Below, one piece after another: positions 34,830 to 47,597 of a DNA stretch of 64,000 bases (the first letter of the stretch is position 1; each line of letters begins with the position of its first letter). This stretch comes from Sphagnum compactum (Eukaryota > Bryophyta > Sphagnopsida > Sphagnales). Made by a program: the position numbers and the translations under genes. Location of the stretch: positions 1,178,001 through 1,242,000 of the forward strand of contig OZ234501.1 of the NCBI GenBank assembly GCA_965153455.1, in the 5' to 3' direction. The notes under the pieces were generated by a model. The model saw nothing but the letters and a program-made list of their open reading frames with translations. It was not told the origin of the DNA and did no database searches.

Positions 34830-36475
34830 ATGGGGCTACTAGAAATGGCACAATATTGTCTTCCATCTTTGTTTCAGATATGCTAAGGTGATTACCTAGG
34901 AAAGCAATGAACCAAATCTTCCCTGCCTTGTCCAAGCTTTGCAATCTAATCCAATCTTCCTTGTACAGATGAGTCTGCAAAAGAAACAAGTTGATAGTGA
35001 TTAATTGGACAACATATCGGGTATATAATTTTGGTAGGGCCGAAAGCTAGTCGGAGATCAGATTGGCAAACTTTGGGAGAGAAATAACAGTAAAGCGCCA
35101 GACAAATCAAAACCTGAAAAATGAATTTCCTAACATTGAGGATTTGAGTACCTTGTTTGCAGGTAAATTTTTCACCACCAAAATCATTGTTTGCATAGCG
35201 CCCAAACCAAACTGTTTGAGGAGGCATCAAGATGACAGCCTCTGTAAACTGCAAATAAGCACAATGAGTGAGCAACTAGGTACTTATGTAGTATTCCCGA
35301 GTGATTTATCATATGGCACTTAAGATGAGACTCTTAAAACCCAACTCAAGTTCAACAAGACCTGTCTACAGTCTAGTTAGTGTATTAGCAATGAGGACCA
35401 GATGGTGCCCACTTTCATGACCTACCATGATAAATGTCAGATGGTTGAGGCTACATAACCACTTCTTATGTATTTTCATTGTGGCTTTTAGCAATTTCAT
35501 TGTTGAGTCTTGGCAAAAATGAAGCACCTTTGTAATATCTGGACAACTCCTGCAAGCTCAACATCCCTATTTCACAATTCAAGGTCTTCCACATAAGCTG
35601 GCTCTCTTCAAACTAACATGTATTTGCCAAGCCATTCCCAGACTTGTCACATAAATTTAGAACCCTGGAACAATTTGTCAATAACATTTGTGGACCAAGG
35701 AACACAAAAAAAACTGATCAAACAAGAGTGGCAACTTCAATGGTTGCAAATTTGAACTCACAGTAGAGATTATTATGTATCCAGTTGGTGCAAGCTGATT
35801 CTGCATCCACTACATCACTTTGTTAAAGCCATTGTCACCCTGGAATAACTACATTGAAATGACAAAAAGTCAATAGTGGTGTGTCAAAACATACTTAAAT
35901 GGCCATACTAAAGGATAGCTAAGCAGAATCCTAATTGTCAACTAACCGTTCAATGCTAAAAGTTGCCAACTTTCCAATCTGAATGACCCATCATTGTTTC
36001 TGTTTCAAAACAGAAGGTGGCTAATATGCTACAAAATAATGCAAAAATGAGTCACATCTGGTCAAGACATAAATCGACAAGAAAATCCAAAGCTCTTTTG
36101 CAACAGTAATAAGGATTATAGACCTGAACCATTGATGTGTACACAGTGTCCAATCACTTGATCAACCTGCAAAGGGACATAACCTGAAGTAAATGTTAAC
36201 GAGTTGTTTCACAAAGAGATCAAAGTGGTGGTGGTACACAAACAAATAAAGACCTAAGTAACCCATATAGTTCCTTGTGCATTGAAAGGAGCAGTAAATT
36301 AACGTGTGTAAGTATCAACAGGAGAAATTTAGGATGTGGTCCATGCACAACATTTGCATATATCAAGTATACAATTCTTGAAAAGTCCAGTGTGCAAACT
36401 GACAGCACATAAAGGAACTGCAGCAATCCCTACATGAGGCCCTCCCAGTGACATGAAGTTGGATGATACATGTGT
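34830..36475 (-). pseudogene. Palmitoyl-protein thioesterase-like pseudogene
   Basis: Minus-strand blocks occur in the order expected for plant palmitoyl-protein thioesterases (alpha/beta hydrolases that remove palmitate from protein cysteines in the lysosome or vacuole). These are NFMSLGGPHVGIAA near 36470-36430, LAPTGYI near 35805-35780, MPPQTVWFGRY near 35235-35200, LYKEDWIRLQSLDKAGK near 34975-34925, then GNHLSIS near 34895-34870 with the histidine expected in the catalytic triad. Blocks are separated by AT-rich intron-like DNA, and the exon for the central part is full of stops. The nucleophile serine region (GxSxG) was not found. Assignment rests on short motifs recalled from the family, so it is moderate. 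Confidence 0.6.
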
Positions 36476-37540
36476 GCCCAAGTAGTCAACACTACCTCAA
36501 TTTCTTCAAATGTTGCAACAAGTCACTCAAGCCCTGGACTATCAGAGTGCAAGGGAGACAGATATAAAATTGTTTGCAAGGAGCTACTTGTACATAAGCA
36601 AAGGTCTCAGGCCACGAGAAGTTATCATTCATGACCTGAAAGCTTCAAACAAATACACAAGCTATGAAAATAGAAAATATTTTGTGTAGCTCTATGATTG
36701 CTGAAAAATCTAAAGAGGAGACCTGTCTTAAGATCCGTGACTCACTTTTTGACAAATAACGGCAGCCTACACCAACCAGCAGCCAAAAAAATTAGGTCAA
36801 AGATGAAGATAGGCAGTTAAGTAGAATTCACCCAGTGTCCGAATTTTCAAATGGAGTGACAACAACTATCCAACAGATTGGGGTTTAAGATCTATCTTGT
36901 AGGAATCTACTTCACCCACCCTCAATGTGCACCTTGAGCATGCGAAAGAAAATACACATTGCAAGAAATGGATGCTGAATTTGACCTTTTGCATTCACAT
37001 TTTTGTGCAACCATGATAACCCAGTCAGACTTTGTCTAGGAGGAAAATACATGTAAACACAAGAACTCTCGGTAACAACATCAAGTCATGCATTGTACCT
37101 GCTTCTCAAGTTGTGTAAAATATGAATCCCACCACCCATTTCCTACTGACCTGCAAATTCCCGGGAAGACAATAATGATAGTGAGCATGGACCAAGTGTG
37201 CCAAATAGTATGCTTGCAAATAAAGGCACGCTAGTAAATGTCCAATAGTCTGTGGCATATACTTAATGTCTTTTAGTTTAAATTTTTAAAATATATATAT
37301 TTTAATTTATTCGCACCTACTTTCATAAAAAATGACATTATACAATTAGGATCTAAACCTTCTTGCATTTCATAATAACGCACTTGAATGACTATTGAAT
37401 TAATGTTTTTTTAATATTATTCTTATATGTGTAGGAGCAAAAAATTATTGATTTCAATTTTTAAGTTTAATGAAATTACATCTTTCACAATTTTGTGATA
37501 CGTTTTCTACTACTTGTCGTTCAACCCCAAAAAGGTATAA
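36476..37540. other. Gene-free AT-rich DNA
   Basis: Possibly holds further decayed exons of the thioesterase-like gene, but I could not identify any. I see no other feature. Confidence 0.45.
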
Positions 37541-37544
37541 TCGT

Positions 37545-39340
37545 CAGTCTACTTGACTGTGCTTGGACCCACCTACTTACTTGCCTACCTACATGTACCT
37601 ATTTTGCCTACGGCTAAACAACCAAACAAATAACAACTACCAACCTACCTGGGTAATTAGTGTATATCCATACATATGTACCCATTTATAATATGCACCT
37701 CCATGTACATAGATACCTATGGACCTAATTTAACTAACTAGCTAGCTACCCAACTACCTTGTTCTGGGTAGGCATGTAAGTAGTTCATTCAAACGTAGGT
37801 GGGCACGTAAGCAGGTAGGTAGTTAGGCTACGTAGTTATAATTATAAATAAATAATTAGATGGGTAGGTAGGTGGGTTATGTTAGGTTGAGCTAGGCTAG
37901 GTTGAGTCAAGTAAGCTATTGGTGCCTCTAGGTTAAGAAGCATTTATCAGTATGTTATAAGTAGGCAAGTGCATAGGTGGAAAAGTAAGAAGGTACATTT
38001 GTAGGTAGATAGTTACATATGTAGGCCACCAGGTTGTTCATGCTAAATAGGTAGGTAAGTAAACACTGGTAGTTGAATAGGTATGTGCATAAGAAAGCTA
38101 GGCTAGGTAAATAGGCAAATTAGAAAAAAAAATGCAAAATAACAACTACCATTTGCAACCATTTTTCAATTGCAAAGTCCAATTGCAACTAAAATGAGTT
38201 TAGTTGCGTTAGAAAAGTTGCACAAGACAATAGTTTTTAAAGTTGAGTGAATTGACCAGTCGGCAAATATAGTTTCATCCATGTTTGACATGTATGATAC
38301 CTTGATGATTTGCGACTAACATTGAAATTAAAATGGTTTCCCCTTGAAAATGAAATTAAAATTTTAGGCAAATCATATTATGACACATGGCACATTTAAG
38401 CTTTAAGGCCTATTAAATCAAAAATGTAATTGAATTTAAATTAGGGTTACATCTTTGACATGTGTCACCATCATTTCAAATATGCCACATGTCAATATTA
38501 TTTGAAATTGGGTTTTAGGGTTAAGTTTTCATTTTTCCATCCAACCATTAATCACCACATGTCAATTTTAGATTCATCACTTGATTTTGAAAGTTTAAAT
38601 TTAACCCAAGTAAATAGGTAGGTAGGTAAGCAAGCCTAAACTACTTAGTCCTAGCTAACCTAGGTAAGTAGGTAGGCATAAGTTACTTAGGACTACCCAC
38701 TTAGGTAGGCCTAGGCTACTTAGGACTACCCACTTAGGTAGGTAGGTATATAGGCACAGGCTAGATAGGTAGGTAAATTGGCCTAAACTATGAGATAAGT
38801 TGGGTTTTTAATCTTTTGAAAATATTTTTTTTTATTTGGGTTTAACCTTTAGGGTCAAGCCTCTTTGATTGACTCATCCCAAATGTTTTTTTGTGTTTTT
38901 AATGTTTTTAGTGCGTTATTTATATAATTTGCAAAGTTGAAAGAGAAGATAAAAAATATGGGATAAACATTTGAGTTGTAACCTAGTCACAACCATTAAC
39001 AACCACTAACTACTTCTTAATTAAGTTACTAATTAGCTAATGCTTAATCTACCATAACTTACCTACTAGCCTAGACTAATTACCTAGGTAACTAGGAAGC
39101 TAGCTATATATTTAACTTTGTTCAATCTAGCATGGCTTATATATATCTACTTAGCATATGTACTTAGTTTAATTAACTACCTATCTACACATTAGCCTAA
39201 TCTACTTACTTACTTACCTAGCTACACATGACCTACTTAACTACCTAGCCTAGACTTAATATTTATCTAAGCTACTTAAGTTAACCTACTTAATTAATTA
39301 ATTAACTAACCACCTATCCATTTACTTACATACCTACTAT
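37545..39340. repeat. Degenerate ACCT/AGGT tetranucleotide tracts that switch strand
   Basis: The + strand is rich in CTAC/CCTA from 37555 to about 37760, then flips to GTAG/GGTA from about 37765 to 38110. After 500 bp of other sequence it is GGTA-rich again (38605-38790), and flips back to CCTA/CTAA-rich (39000-39340). Adjacent CCTA and GGTA blocks are reverse complements of the same unit, so each pair could fold into a long imperfect hairpin. Confidence 0.75.
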
Positions 39341-40270
39341 ACATTTACTATTCCCTCCTACTTATATTAGCTCCAATAATAGCATTAACTATTATTTAAT
39401 GGTCATTAATACTCACTAATTAATTAATTATTAAATATTAAATATAACTACCTATTAACAATTCATTTATCATCTAATTTAAAAAATAATTAATTAATTA
39501 TATGTTATTAACTAACATACTATAGGTTAATGTTACAGTGGAAGGAGGTAGAACAATATATTAGTGTTCAAACAAATTTCATCATGTTACTTGGAATGTC
39601 ATATCTAGCCATGTGTAATCAAAAGTTGTTGTCAATAATGATTGGTACTTGTACAAGAACAATATCCATGTAAAGGTATGCACATCAGCATAATTTGCAT
39701 AGAAAATAATCTTGGACATTCTGATAATATTATATTGGATTGTGCCAAATAAAAAATGATTGACATATGAATATTGTTCAAGCTTTTGAGTGTGATTTTT
39801 TTTTTAAGTGTTAAAAATTTTGAAAATGGCAATTGAAAATATTAAATGAAAATTGGGAAACTATTGGTCCATGAAGTTGTAGGATTTTGCCACTTTGGTG
39901 AATGTAATTAGTATGATTTTTTTATTAGTACATGATTGATGTGACAAGGAAGGGGGAAAAAAATGAATTGCATAAGGTTTTATTTATAAATGCAAGAAAT
40001 GACAACCCAAATGGTAAATGAATGCACTACCAATATTCCATCAAAAAAGAAATTAAATGTCATGGAGATGAAAAAAAACTATGGTAGAGACATGAAAATT
40101 GCAAACTATTGTAAAAGTCCAAAACAAGTAGAAACAAAAGGATTAATAAGTTATTTTCAAAGTAGGCATGAGGCGATTGTACTCAATGTTTGTGCAATTT
40201 TTTGTTCTAATGAAGAGAAAGGCATGGTTAGGAATATTTTTCATTGGGTTTGATTTTTGATTTCTATGTT
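39341..40270. other. AT-rich DNA, no supported gene
   Basis: A plus-strand 87-codon frame at 39990-40253 (lysine- and asparagine-rich) has no recognised domain and is flanked by repeats. I see nothing else. Confidence 0.4.
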
Positions 40271-40347
40271 TTTTCCCCAAGAGGAACCAAACCCCCAAGG
40301 AATCTTGGGGGAGGTGTTTTTGCTTTGGTGGCTTCCAAGAGGAACCG

Positions 40348-40380
<33 letters not shown>

Positions 40381-40530
40381 GAAGTTTGGGGGGTCTTTTT
40401 GCTTTCATGGCCTCTGAGAGGATCCGAAATCCTCCAAGGAAACTTGGGAGGCTTCTTTCTTCTTCTTGGCCTTTAGGACGAACTGAATCCCCCAAGAAAT
40501 TTTTTGGAGGGGTGTATTGTTTTTCCAAGG
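40270..40530. repeat. Four-copy 60-73-bp minisatellite containing a 29-C tract
   Basis: Units begin 'aagaggaacc' or variants at about 40278, 40338, 40411 and 40477, and contain 'cccccaaggaatcttggggg' followed by 'tttttgctttggtggcttcc' type sequence. The second unit has its C run expanded to 29 C (40350-40378). Each unit is itself a C-run/G-run inverted pair (ccccaag...cttgggg). Confidence 0.85.
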
Positions 40531-40974
40531 AAGTGTTTCTTGTTGCTTCCATTTTCAAAGAGCTTATTTTACTTATGTGGTTGTCGGGTGTACAACAAGT
40601 GTTGCAAGAGCTTGGATTTGAAACCCTTAGGAGAAGAATCAAATAGTGTGTATGAAGAAGATGGAAGGATTCTACAAATGGTCTATTAGATTTAATAAAC
40701 TTATGTTGAGAAGAAAAAAATTTGAAAAAACTCTTTGGTGGGCATTATAGGAAGAGTTTTAAAAAAGGAGTTTACCACAACGTCAAGGGACTTGGGCTGA
40801 ACAAAAGAGGAACCAAGGATGAAGATGTGAGATGATTTTATTGGGGAAGACACAAATTTAAAGGTTCTTCAACCAAGATGGACAAAACAAACAAAGTTGG
40901 CACTGGAATAGCTGAGAAAGTTAACATATTGAATCTCATGCAATGAAATTTATGAATTCATGAACATATGAAAA

Positions 40975-41665
40975 AATCATATTCATATTTATTTGCTCAA
41001 TTTCTTGTTCCAATTGCTTCCTTTCCAATTCTGCTTGGATTAATTTTCTATGTCAAAAAACTTTAAATGTTCAATCAGCCACAACTACTTGTTGTATGCA
41101 ATTGTTATTGTGTTTATAAGCATCAATGGGGGGCCGATTTGGTGAGAAAAAATCCCAAGTCCTCCCAATACTCATGGCCAATTCTGTAGAAAAGCAATAT
41201 TTTGATACAATTGATTAGTAAAATTTTATATTATTAGGTTCTTTCTCAATTTCTTGATCAAATTATGTTTTATGCTTGTGTTGAAAGGCATGCTTAGGGG
41301 GGCCAATGGGGTAAGAGAGAATCCCAAGTCTTCCAAACACTCATGGGACATTACATAGCAATGCAAGTTTGTCAAATATTGAGTTATTAAAACTACATAT
41401 CCATACTTGTATATTCAATTTTTGGATCCCATTCCATCCTATCCAAAAAAAATTGGGTTCACTTTGTTGCGTCAAAAAAATAAATTGTCCCCTCCAAAAT
41501 TAGTTGCCACCATTAAACAAATGCATGGCCAAATCGGCCATGGATGTTTGATGTAGAAAATTGTTGTTGTGTTAATAATTTTCAATGCATGGCCAAATGG
41601 GTGAAAAGAAATCACAAGTCCTACCAATACTCATGGTAGATTTTGCAAAATTGGAATATTTTGGA
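40975..41665. repeat. About 300-bp satellite, first block
   Basis: Roughly two and a half diverged units. Landmarks in order are 'caatttcttgttccaatt', 'tatgtcaaaaaactttaaat', 'tgtatgcaattgttattgtg', 'aatggggggccgatttggtg', 'aatcccaagtcctcccaata' and 'ctcatgg'. The 'aatcccaagtc' type landmark occurs near 41150, 41320 and, altered to 'aatcacaagtc', near 41610. Confidence 0.75.
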
Positions 41666-42000
41666 ACATTCATTTTTTAAAAAATATATGATTAATCTTA
41701 TAATTAATATTCTAATCATAAAGGACATATGTGAAATCATTGGTGATAATTTAATCATTGTTTAATTGTTTTTTATTACTACAAATTGGACCCAAAAACT
41801 TGGGGAACATTAATTTTTTATTTTAATAGGTTATATTATTATTATTATTTTATTTTATACAATATGATTTTTTTCAATTTTTTAGATTTCATTTATTTGC
41901 ATTTTATCAATTGTTGACACGTGTCACCATTTAAGCTAAATTAAAAACCTAGTTTACATGGTTAAATAAACCATTTAATCTACTTATTTAGGTTCATATA

Positions 42001-42650
42001 GGGGTGAAAACCAGATTAAAAGAGCCAAGGGCACCAAGGTAAAAGTTCTTTTCCAAGGATTGCACATGACATGTGTCATTTTTGTGTTGGTTTATAATTT
42101 TAAAATTTGTATTTCGAATACCCCTTTAACATTGCATTTTAAATATAAATACATTTTGACTACAAATTCATTTTATGTCATGTATATTATGCATTAATGC
42201 CTTTTATCACATAAACATGAACAACTTTTATAGAAGGCACATTTTCAAATCCCATAATTTTTAGGGTCAAAAACACTTTTAAACCAAATGTGCTCAAACT
42301 TTAAAATAATTTTCATCTATTCAAGTTTTTTTGCCTTTTTAATCATCAATGTTAAATCCTCTTCAATTTTCAAAAGAAATGGTGCAGATTTGATTGAAAA
42401 AAACACATTTGAAAAAAAAAATAAAATTTCATTCTTGAGGTTTGAATGATTTGAACAAGCAAAAACATTTTTAATTTGTGTCAAGCTTTGAGCATGTAAA
42501 CTTTGCAATTAATGAAAAATATTATCAAAAATATTATGATAATGCAAATTATCATGCTTCATTTGTGATATTTCAAACATACAAAATTGTAGTTTTAATT
42601 TAAGGAGTGTCCACTCACTTGAGTGGCTCCTTTGACTATGTTTTTACCCC
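42001..42650. mobile_element. MITE-like element with about 27-bp TIRs, copy A
   Basis: The left end 'ggggtgaaaaccagattaaa' then 'agagccaa' is the imperfect inverted repeat of the right end, which read on the minus strand is 'ggggtaaaaacatagtcaaa' then 'ggagccac'. The element is flanked on both sides by TA, consistent with a TA target duplication. No transposase frame is inside, so it is non-autonomous. A second copy with matching ends is at 59076-59825. Confidence 0.6.
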
Positions 42651-44030
42651 TAAATAGGTAGTCTATGTAGGTAAGGAATATTTGGTCAATATTCCAACCT
42701 TGATCACAATGAATGTCATTTGTGAAGTTTGATCCTTGGACCCAAGGATAAAATTCAACTCATTTACCACCAAGTCACTTCATTTGTTGTTTAAATAATG
42801 TAATGTTTATTTTATTTAGACCATACTTCATTTAAACATTACACAAAAAAATTAATTTGGTAATTCATATTTTATTGATTATTTTTCCAAATGAAAAAAT
42901 TGAGATTTTATTCATAAAGTTCTTTCAACAATATACACAATTATATATATATTTTTTAAATGTAAATTCATTTCAAAAGAAAAATATTTGAATGTTTTTA
43001 TTGAATAACTTTTCAATGACCATTTTTTAGGAAAATAAATTCAAACACATGATTTGTAAATGGAAAAGCCTTTGTGGGTAATACAAGAATAAATAAAATA
43101 TATCTTTCATATCTTAAACTTGCATTTGATTTAGGAATTTGTATTATACAATTTTTCTTCCAATATGTCATAATTTATTAAGAAATTTTATTTTAAATAT
43201 ATGAATCCACATAACTTATCCACATAAAATATTTATAAATTAATCATCAGTCAATTATATATATGTCATATTAAATATGATGTATATATTTATATTTAAT
43301 TTAAAAATAGTAAATAATATTAAAATATTAATTAATTTTCTGAAAGTATAAATTTTATTGATTTTTACACGTGTTATATAATATAATCATGTCATAATAT
43401 TTTTTTGTAACATGTAAAGTAAAATAACTTATTATTATACATATAATATATTTTTTTTACTTAAATTTATGGTAAAACTTTAATGTATAAATAAATTATT
43501 GAACTTTTTAAAAAATTTAAAAATATAAGTTTACTTATAATATATCATATTCTTACCATTAAAATTTATTATATTACTTTTAGATATAATATTAATTAAA
43601 ATCAATTCCTTACATGCGGTAGTTTCTTATGTCCATTTATACTCTTATTAACTGACTAACAATCATTTTTTTAATCATCATAAAGTTATGTTATGACCAC
43701 ATTATCTATGTCATTTACATAATCATTTTTAGTCATATTTGAAATGACATTATCCTAGTCACATTTTCAAATGATATTTTGGGCATCCACATTGAACTTT
43801 GTCATCAATCATGGATGCCATATGAATGAAAATTTACAATGAAAAAATAATGTCGTCTTTCATGTTATCACATCATCATTCACTACTCAAATGCACTACT
43901 AATATATGATTACAACTTTTTCCACATAGAATTTGAAATAATATCCTACAACTATAGTCAATTATATAGTTATTTGCAACATCTAGTAAATGATTTCTTG
44001 GTTGTAAATGACATAATTCCTTCTAGTGAA
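42651..44030. other. Very AT-rich gene-free DNA
   Basis: Dominated by A/T runs and short AT words. I see no gene or repeat family. Confidence 0.6.
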
Positions 44031-44034
44031 ATAA

Positions 44035-44490
44035 TTAATTATTTAAAGCTCATATCACTAGTTGTATGCTCAACTTCTTGTTATAATTCCATCCTAGCCA
44101 ATGATGTTGGGGTTTCATTTTTTATGCCAAAAAACTTTTAGAAACTTTCTCCCCCCTCAATTAATGTCAACGATTAGACAAGTGCCACATGGATATATTT
44201 TGAGTTTCAACCAAACCAATCATGGGTACTTGATGTATGCAATTGTGTTGTGTTAATAATCTTCAATGGGGGGCCAAATGCGTTAGAAAAAATCCCAAGT
44301 CCTCCCAATAATCATGGCAAATTATGTAACATTGTAAAAATTTGAAATAATTAACTATTAAAAGTTCATAATATTATTTATATGTTCAATTTCTTATTCC
44401 AATTCCATCCTAGCCAATTATGTTGGGGTTCAATTCTTTATGTCAAAAATCCTTTAGAAATCTTTCCCCCTTTTAATTGGTGCCGATTAT
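44035..44490. repeat. About 300-bp satellite, second block
   Basis: One full and one partial unit. 'ttccatcctagccaat.atgttgggg' occurs near 44087 and 44403 (spacing about 315 bp), with 'aatcccaagtcctcccaata' near 44290 between. The second unit is cut at about 44490 inside the segment that elsewhere reads 'accattagacaagtgccaca'. Confidence 0.75.
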
Positions 44491-44491
44491 A

Positions 44492-46800
44492 AAATTACGG
44501 GTCTAATAATTTCAAAACTATTAAAGAAAAGGTTGTCAAGTAAAAATAAATAAATAAATAACATGAAAACACATGAAGGTAAAACATGTTTTATACATTA
44601 CAACAGAAAGTGTCCTTGTACATCAAGTGATCTCACTAGATTTTGAGTGAATTCACTTGTTTTAGTAAATAGGGACTAGTTGGAAAATAATGAAATCATT
44701 GTCTAGTGAACGGGGATTAGTGATTGCACCCACATTTTGTAGTATGTTTACATATTGTTTTGCAATGCCTATTGTCCTATAGTAATTATCGTCATGTTTG
44801 AGGTATTGTTTTCTACAAAACTGAAAAAATAACCTAAATGCCTCATGTAACTATTGCCTACCATTTACAAACCTTTTATAGATGTTGCCTATCATCTACA
44901 GCACTTGCAAACCCTTTGTAGTTGTTACCTATTGTTTGTAGCAGCTCCCTACCCTCTACAAACCTTAAATCCATTGGTTATTTCCTTGTTGTTAACTTTC
45001 AATGGAAATTACCATCATATAGCATAATGAATTTCTATTCCAAAAGTAAAACATCTTGAGTAGATAATATTCTAATTTTATAAAATTAAAAAAACTAAAT
45101 ACATATGAGTGACAAAGTTTTATATAAACTTAATATGAATTAGTCTCCCTTTCTTTATCACATTCTAAATAGAACACACACCAAAAAAAAAACTAAAATT
45201 TATACAACCTTCAACCATTATCCATTACATGAAAACAAATATTATTTTCTCTGATGTTATTTGTCTTTTCTTTCACACAAAAATGTCACACACAAGCATC
45301 TTCCTAATGATTTAATGTTTAATGCCTCATGAATAATGAAAATTAATGATTTAATCTTCTAATGAAATTCTTCACTCCTCCCAAAAAATAAATAAAGAAC
45401 CCAATAAGGATGTTCACCACATAAAAGTTGAATCATTATCCTCTTAGATATTCTCATCTTAATCCCTTCCACTCATCTTAATTAAGGAAAATCAATTCAT
45501 CCCTTATCCACTTGGATTAATTAACCTAAATGGTTTCACCCCCTAATAAATAGAAGATGGTAAGTATGATATTTATCATTAGTAACTAAATAGTTACTAG
45601 GATGCCCTTTTAAGTAAATTAAACTAGGATATATATTATTTTTAGTAATTAATGTTACTTTTATTAAAGTTCTTCCCAAAATTAACTTTCCATTATTTTT
45701 CCCCACGAAGGTAGTTCATTGTATTGCCGGTAGTACCATCAAAAAACATTTTCATTATATAATTCTCATGTGATTGTTTTGCCATCTAACAATAACTACC
45801 ATCCTGTGACGAGACTACCATCTCTTAACATCCATGCTGTTTAACCAACATTGGACAATTTGTCACCAAAAGAGGAAGGGTCCAACAGAAACACGACCCC
45901 TCTGTCTAACTCACTCAGACATAATGTGAATGGGTATCTATCTATCTAACCCACGGCATGACAATAACATCAATCTGAGTCCAAAACTTCTGTCTCCTAG
46001 TTCTACCAAAACCCTAATGACACGCCCACACTACTGATGCAGAGTCTCACCCCCTAGATTTGCACAGACACAGCTCCAACTCTTCACAACTCGGCAAACA
46101 GAACTTCAGAGATCAAAATTCATCATTCACAATTTACAAAATTCCCCGACAGCACAAGCTGCCTCACTCCAGTATCCTCACCAAAGATCAAGCAATCACT
46201 ACTTAGCTAAGTCGCTGACGCAACGGAAAGTTCCCACAACTCAGCCAAGCTCTCCACGGAGTAGACATACATGGCTACACATCCAGACTTCTTCTCGGCT
46301 CCAACAGCATCTGCCGCTCCAGTCTTCCCTCTCTCCCCAAAATCGAGACCAAAACTTCTCTACCACTTCTGTCCTAGCCTTCGCTACTATCTGCCCCCTT
46401 TTTCTTCCGGCCATGCTTCTTGATCAATCATCCTCTCCTCCCCTTCCGTTTGCTTCCTCCACAAGCTTGATTTTTCCCCTTTCTGCCGTTATTTTCCTCA
46501 ACAGCTCATCAATGCAGCGCTGCCCCTCTCCATCATCAGCGCTGCCATCCTTCTGCTATCCCATCCCACACAGACAGACAGCAACCCCTCCATGCATCCC
46601 ATGCACAATTAGCTCTGATCTTCTTCAACAAAATAAAATCCGCCGCTCTCATTAATGAAGGAGGCGGCTGGGTTAACTCTAAAACCCTGATTCTGGTGTT
46701 CACACAAAATACACCACCACAGGATCCTTGTTCGCTCACTCGTTGTTTGGTTACAAATTTTCTAACCTTAACACAAACCATTACATAAATGTTGCATAAA
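44492..46800. other. About 2.3-kb insertion in the satellite, GC-richer at its right end
   Basis: The satellite unit broken at about 44490 resumes near 46800 ('gagtttcaaccaaatcagcc'). The left part is AT-rich. From about 45850 to 46780 the DNA is CT-rich and clearly less AT-rich than everything around it, resembling a plant 5' UTR or promoter-proximal region. A plus-strand frame at 46413-46655 lies there but is low-complexity (S, P) with no domain. I find no terminal repeats defining a mobile element. Confidence 0.5.
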
Positions 46801-47400
46801 TTTTTTTTGAGTTTCAACCAAATCAGCCATGGGTGCTTATTTCATGCAATTGTAGTTGAATTGATAAGCAACAATAAGGCCAATTGCATGGGAAATAACT
46901 CCAACACTCATGCAACATTCATATTACTAGTTGTATGTTCAATATTTTAATGAAATTCCTTCTATGGACAACTTTGTTTGATTCAATTATTTAAGTCAAT
47001 AGGCTTTTGATGTTCATTCACCTTTCAATAGGTGTCAACCATTAGAAAAGTGCCACATAGATTTTTATTGAATTTTATGAAAATTGGCCATGCATTGACA
47101 TGTATTAATGGGGGTTCAATTGGGTGAGAAAAGAACCCATGCTAAGCCCCCCCAACAGTCATGGCAAATTATGCAGCATTGTAATATTTTGAAAATTGAA
47201 TAAAATAAATATGATATTACTAATTGTATATTCAATTTATTGTTATAATTCAATCTTTTCAATTATGTTTGGGAGATCTTCTTAAATTAAAAGGTTTTTG
47301 CATGTTCATTCCTACCTTTCATCATGGGTCGACCATTAAATTAATGTCACATCCAATTCCTTTGAAAAACCATCCTATTCCATTTGAATCCTTTTCAATT
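46800..47400. repeat. About 300-bp satellite, third block
   Basis: About two units. 'accattagaaaagtgccaca' near 47039 and the altered 'accattaaattaatgtcaca' near 47332 mark a 290-bp spacing. 'atcagccatgggtgctt' near 46825 and 'ttggccatgcattg' near 47083 are equivalent positions. Confidence 0.75.
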
Positions 47401-47597
47401 ACCTAATGATAGTTTTTTTTGTCATCAATAGGCTATGTTAAATTTCAAATTTTCAGGTTTAGGGTTTACTAAAACTCCAAGGCAAATCATGTGGTCTCTT
47501 CCTTTTCTTTTATTCATTTTAGTCCCATATATGTACCCCCCTCTTTTTGCTTATAGACTTCTCTTTCTCACACTTTAGTAGGGTATGGCTTCTTGTG

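Noticed and set aside
37545-39340. CRISPR array or phase-variable locus
   Set aside because: The repeats are degenerate tetranucleotides with no unit and spacer structure and no cas genes; the genome is eukaryotic.
40257-40646. 129-codon frame with poly-Pro over the C tract
   Set aside because: It is formed by a minisatellite and a 29-C homopolymer; the opposite strand gives an equally long poly-Gly frame.
46413-46655. 80-codon Ser/Pro-rich frame as a small gene
   Set aside because: Low complexity with no domain, inside an unexplained CT-rich island; not enough support.
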